Source: Anaeramoeba flamelloides (Eukaryota > Metamonada > Anaeramoebidae). From it: DNA of 64,000 bases. The DNA is taken from assembly GCA_027625915.1 (NCBI GenBank), contig JANTQA010000029.1, forward strand, positions 8,494,001 to 8,558,000, written 5' to 3'. Shown in pieces: positions 63,335 through 64,000 of this stretch; position 1 is the first letter of the stretch, and each line of letters opens with the position of its first letter. Made by a program: the position numbers and the translations under genes. A model generated the notes under the pieces. It was not told where the DNA came from, did not search any database, and was given only the letters and a program-made list of their open reading frames with translations.

Positions 63335-64000
63335 AAAATTCATTTGTTGAAAAAAAAATTAATAATTAATGAATAGATTATTTTAAATAAGTTATTTCTG
63401 AAATATAGGAAATAAACTCAATTTCATAATAAATGTCCCATCTTACATTTGAATTTTGAATTACTTTTGTATCCTTTTGAAGTTTTTCCTCTCACAATAA
63501 AAAATTTGAAAATAAATCATTTTTTCTCTTTTTTATTTTTTCAAAAGTGTTTTGTTAAAATGGAAAATGAAAATGAAAAATTTGAAAGAAGTAACAGATG
63601 AATTAATGAAAAAATCGGTTTCAAATATGAAAAATAGATTATATTTAGTTATTCAAATGGAAGGAGAATCGATAAATGGGTTTGTTTAATTTTATAAATT
63701 TTAAATTTTTTATGTAAAGCTTCTTTCAAAATAAATGTCCTAATTTTTTTTAAGAGTTTTTTTTATTTTTTTTTCTTTTATTTTTAGACAAAAAATAAAT
63801 ATCTCTTGAGTATAGTATTGAATATTAAAATCGAAATTTTTATATTATAATAGATAACTTCAATTATTCAAGATATTTTTCTTTAAAATTTGCTTTTTAA
63901 TGTGCCTATGATTTTGAAAGATAGTTGTTGTTGATGTTACAACTAGCTTTATAAAATGAAAACAAAACTAATCAGTCTTTGAATTTCAAAGTTGATGATT
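63335..64000. other. Window end, nothing recognised
   Basis: AT-rich sequence with short purine-rich blocks around 63560-63600 and no convincing gene. Confidence 0.35.

Overview
The window is nuclear DNA of a very AT-rich protist (about four fifths A+T by eye). Supporting this are spliceosomal introns with GTAAGT/GTATGT donors and AG acceptors, large Asn- or Lys/Glu-rich proteins, and many transposon remains between and inside genes. An Anaeramoeba-like metamonad is my best guess, from the combination of a giant ankyrin-double-BTB protein, an Rh-type ammonium channel, a G-protein beta subunit and a homeodomain protein. An amoebozoan is possible. The sequence alone does not settle the species.

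Layout: 1-7.7 kb holds one small gene (3030-3347, minus) in a bed of repeats. 7.77-11.35 kb (plus) is a six-exon G-beta gene whose complete reading frame can be joined. 11.4-17 kb is repeats. 17.02-18.04 kb (plus) is a homeobox gene. 18-23.4 kb is repeats and Tc1/mariner relics. 23.42-30.58 kb (minus) is a four-exon Rh/ammonium-channel gene with two introns swollen by repeats. 31.1-32.4 kb is a TA-flanked element bounded by TATCGCGATA arrays. 33.99-36.7 kb (plus) is an unrecognised gene whose intron appears to hold a LINE remnant, itself interrupted by hairpin elements. 36.7-42 kb is repeats, including a LINE relic and a 1-kb foldback element. 42.0-48.6 kb (plus) is a 2194-residue protein resembling the USP9X/USP24/USP34 giant deubiquitinases, but with a Lys/Glu repeat where the peptidase domain should be. 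50.5-51.5 kb is a LINE 3' end. 53.27-61.81 kb (minus) is an ankyrin-repeat protein that appears to splice across a 3.3-kb intron to a double-BTB exon. The last 2 kb is mostly repeats.

Themes: G-beta and the homeodomain protein suggest receptor signalling and transcriptional control, and the Rh protein ammonium/ammonia passage. The USP-like scaffold and the ANK-BTB-BTB protein (BTB proteins are often Cul3 adaptors) both touch the ubiquitin system. They are separate transcription units, and I see no evidence that they are co-regulated.

The most unusual items are the peptidase-less giant USP-like protein, a modular hairpin element family with CCTAACGRC ends (at least six loci, order of hairpins swapped between copies), and the TATCGCGATA element. 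No tRNA, rRNA, CRISPR array or LTR/viral element was recognised.
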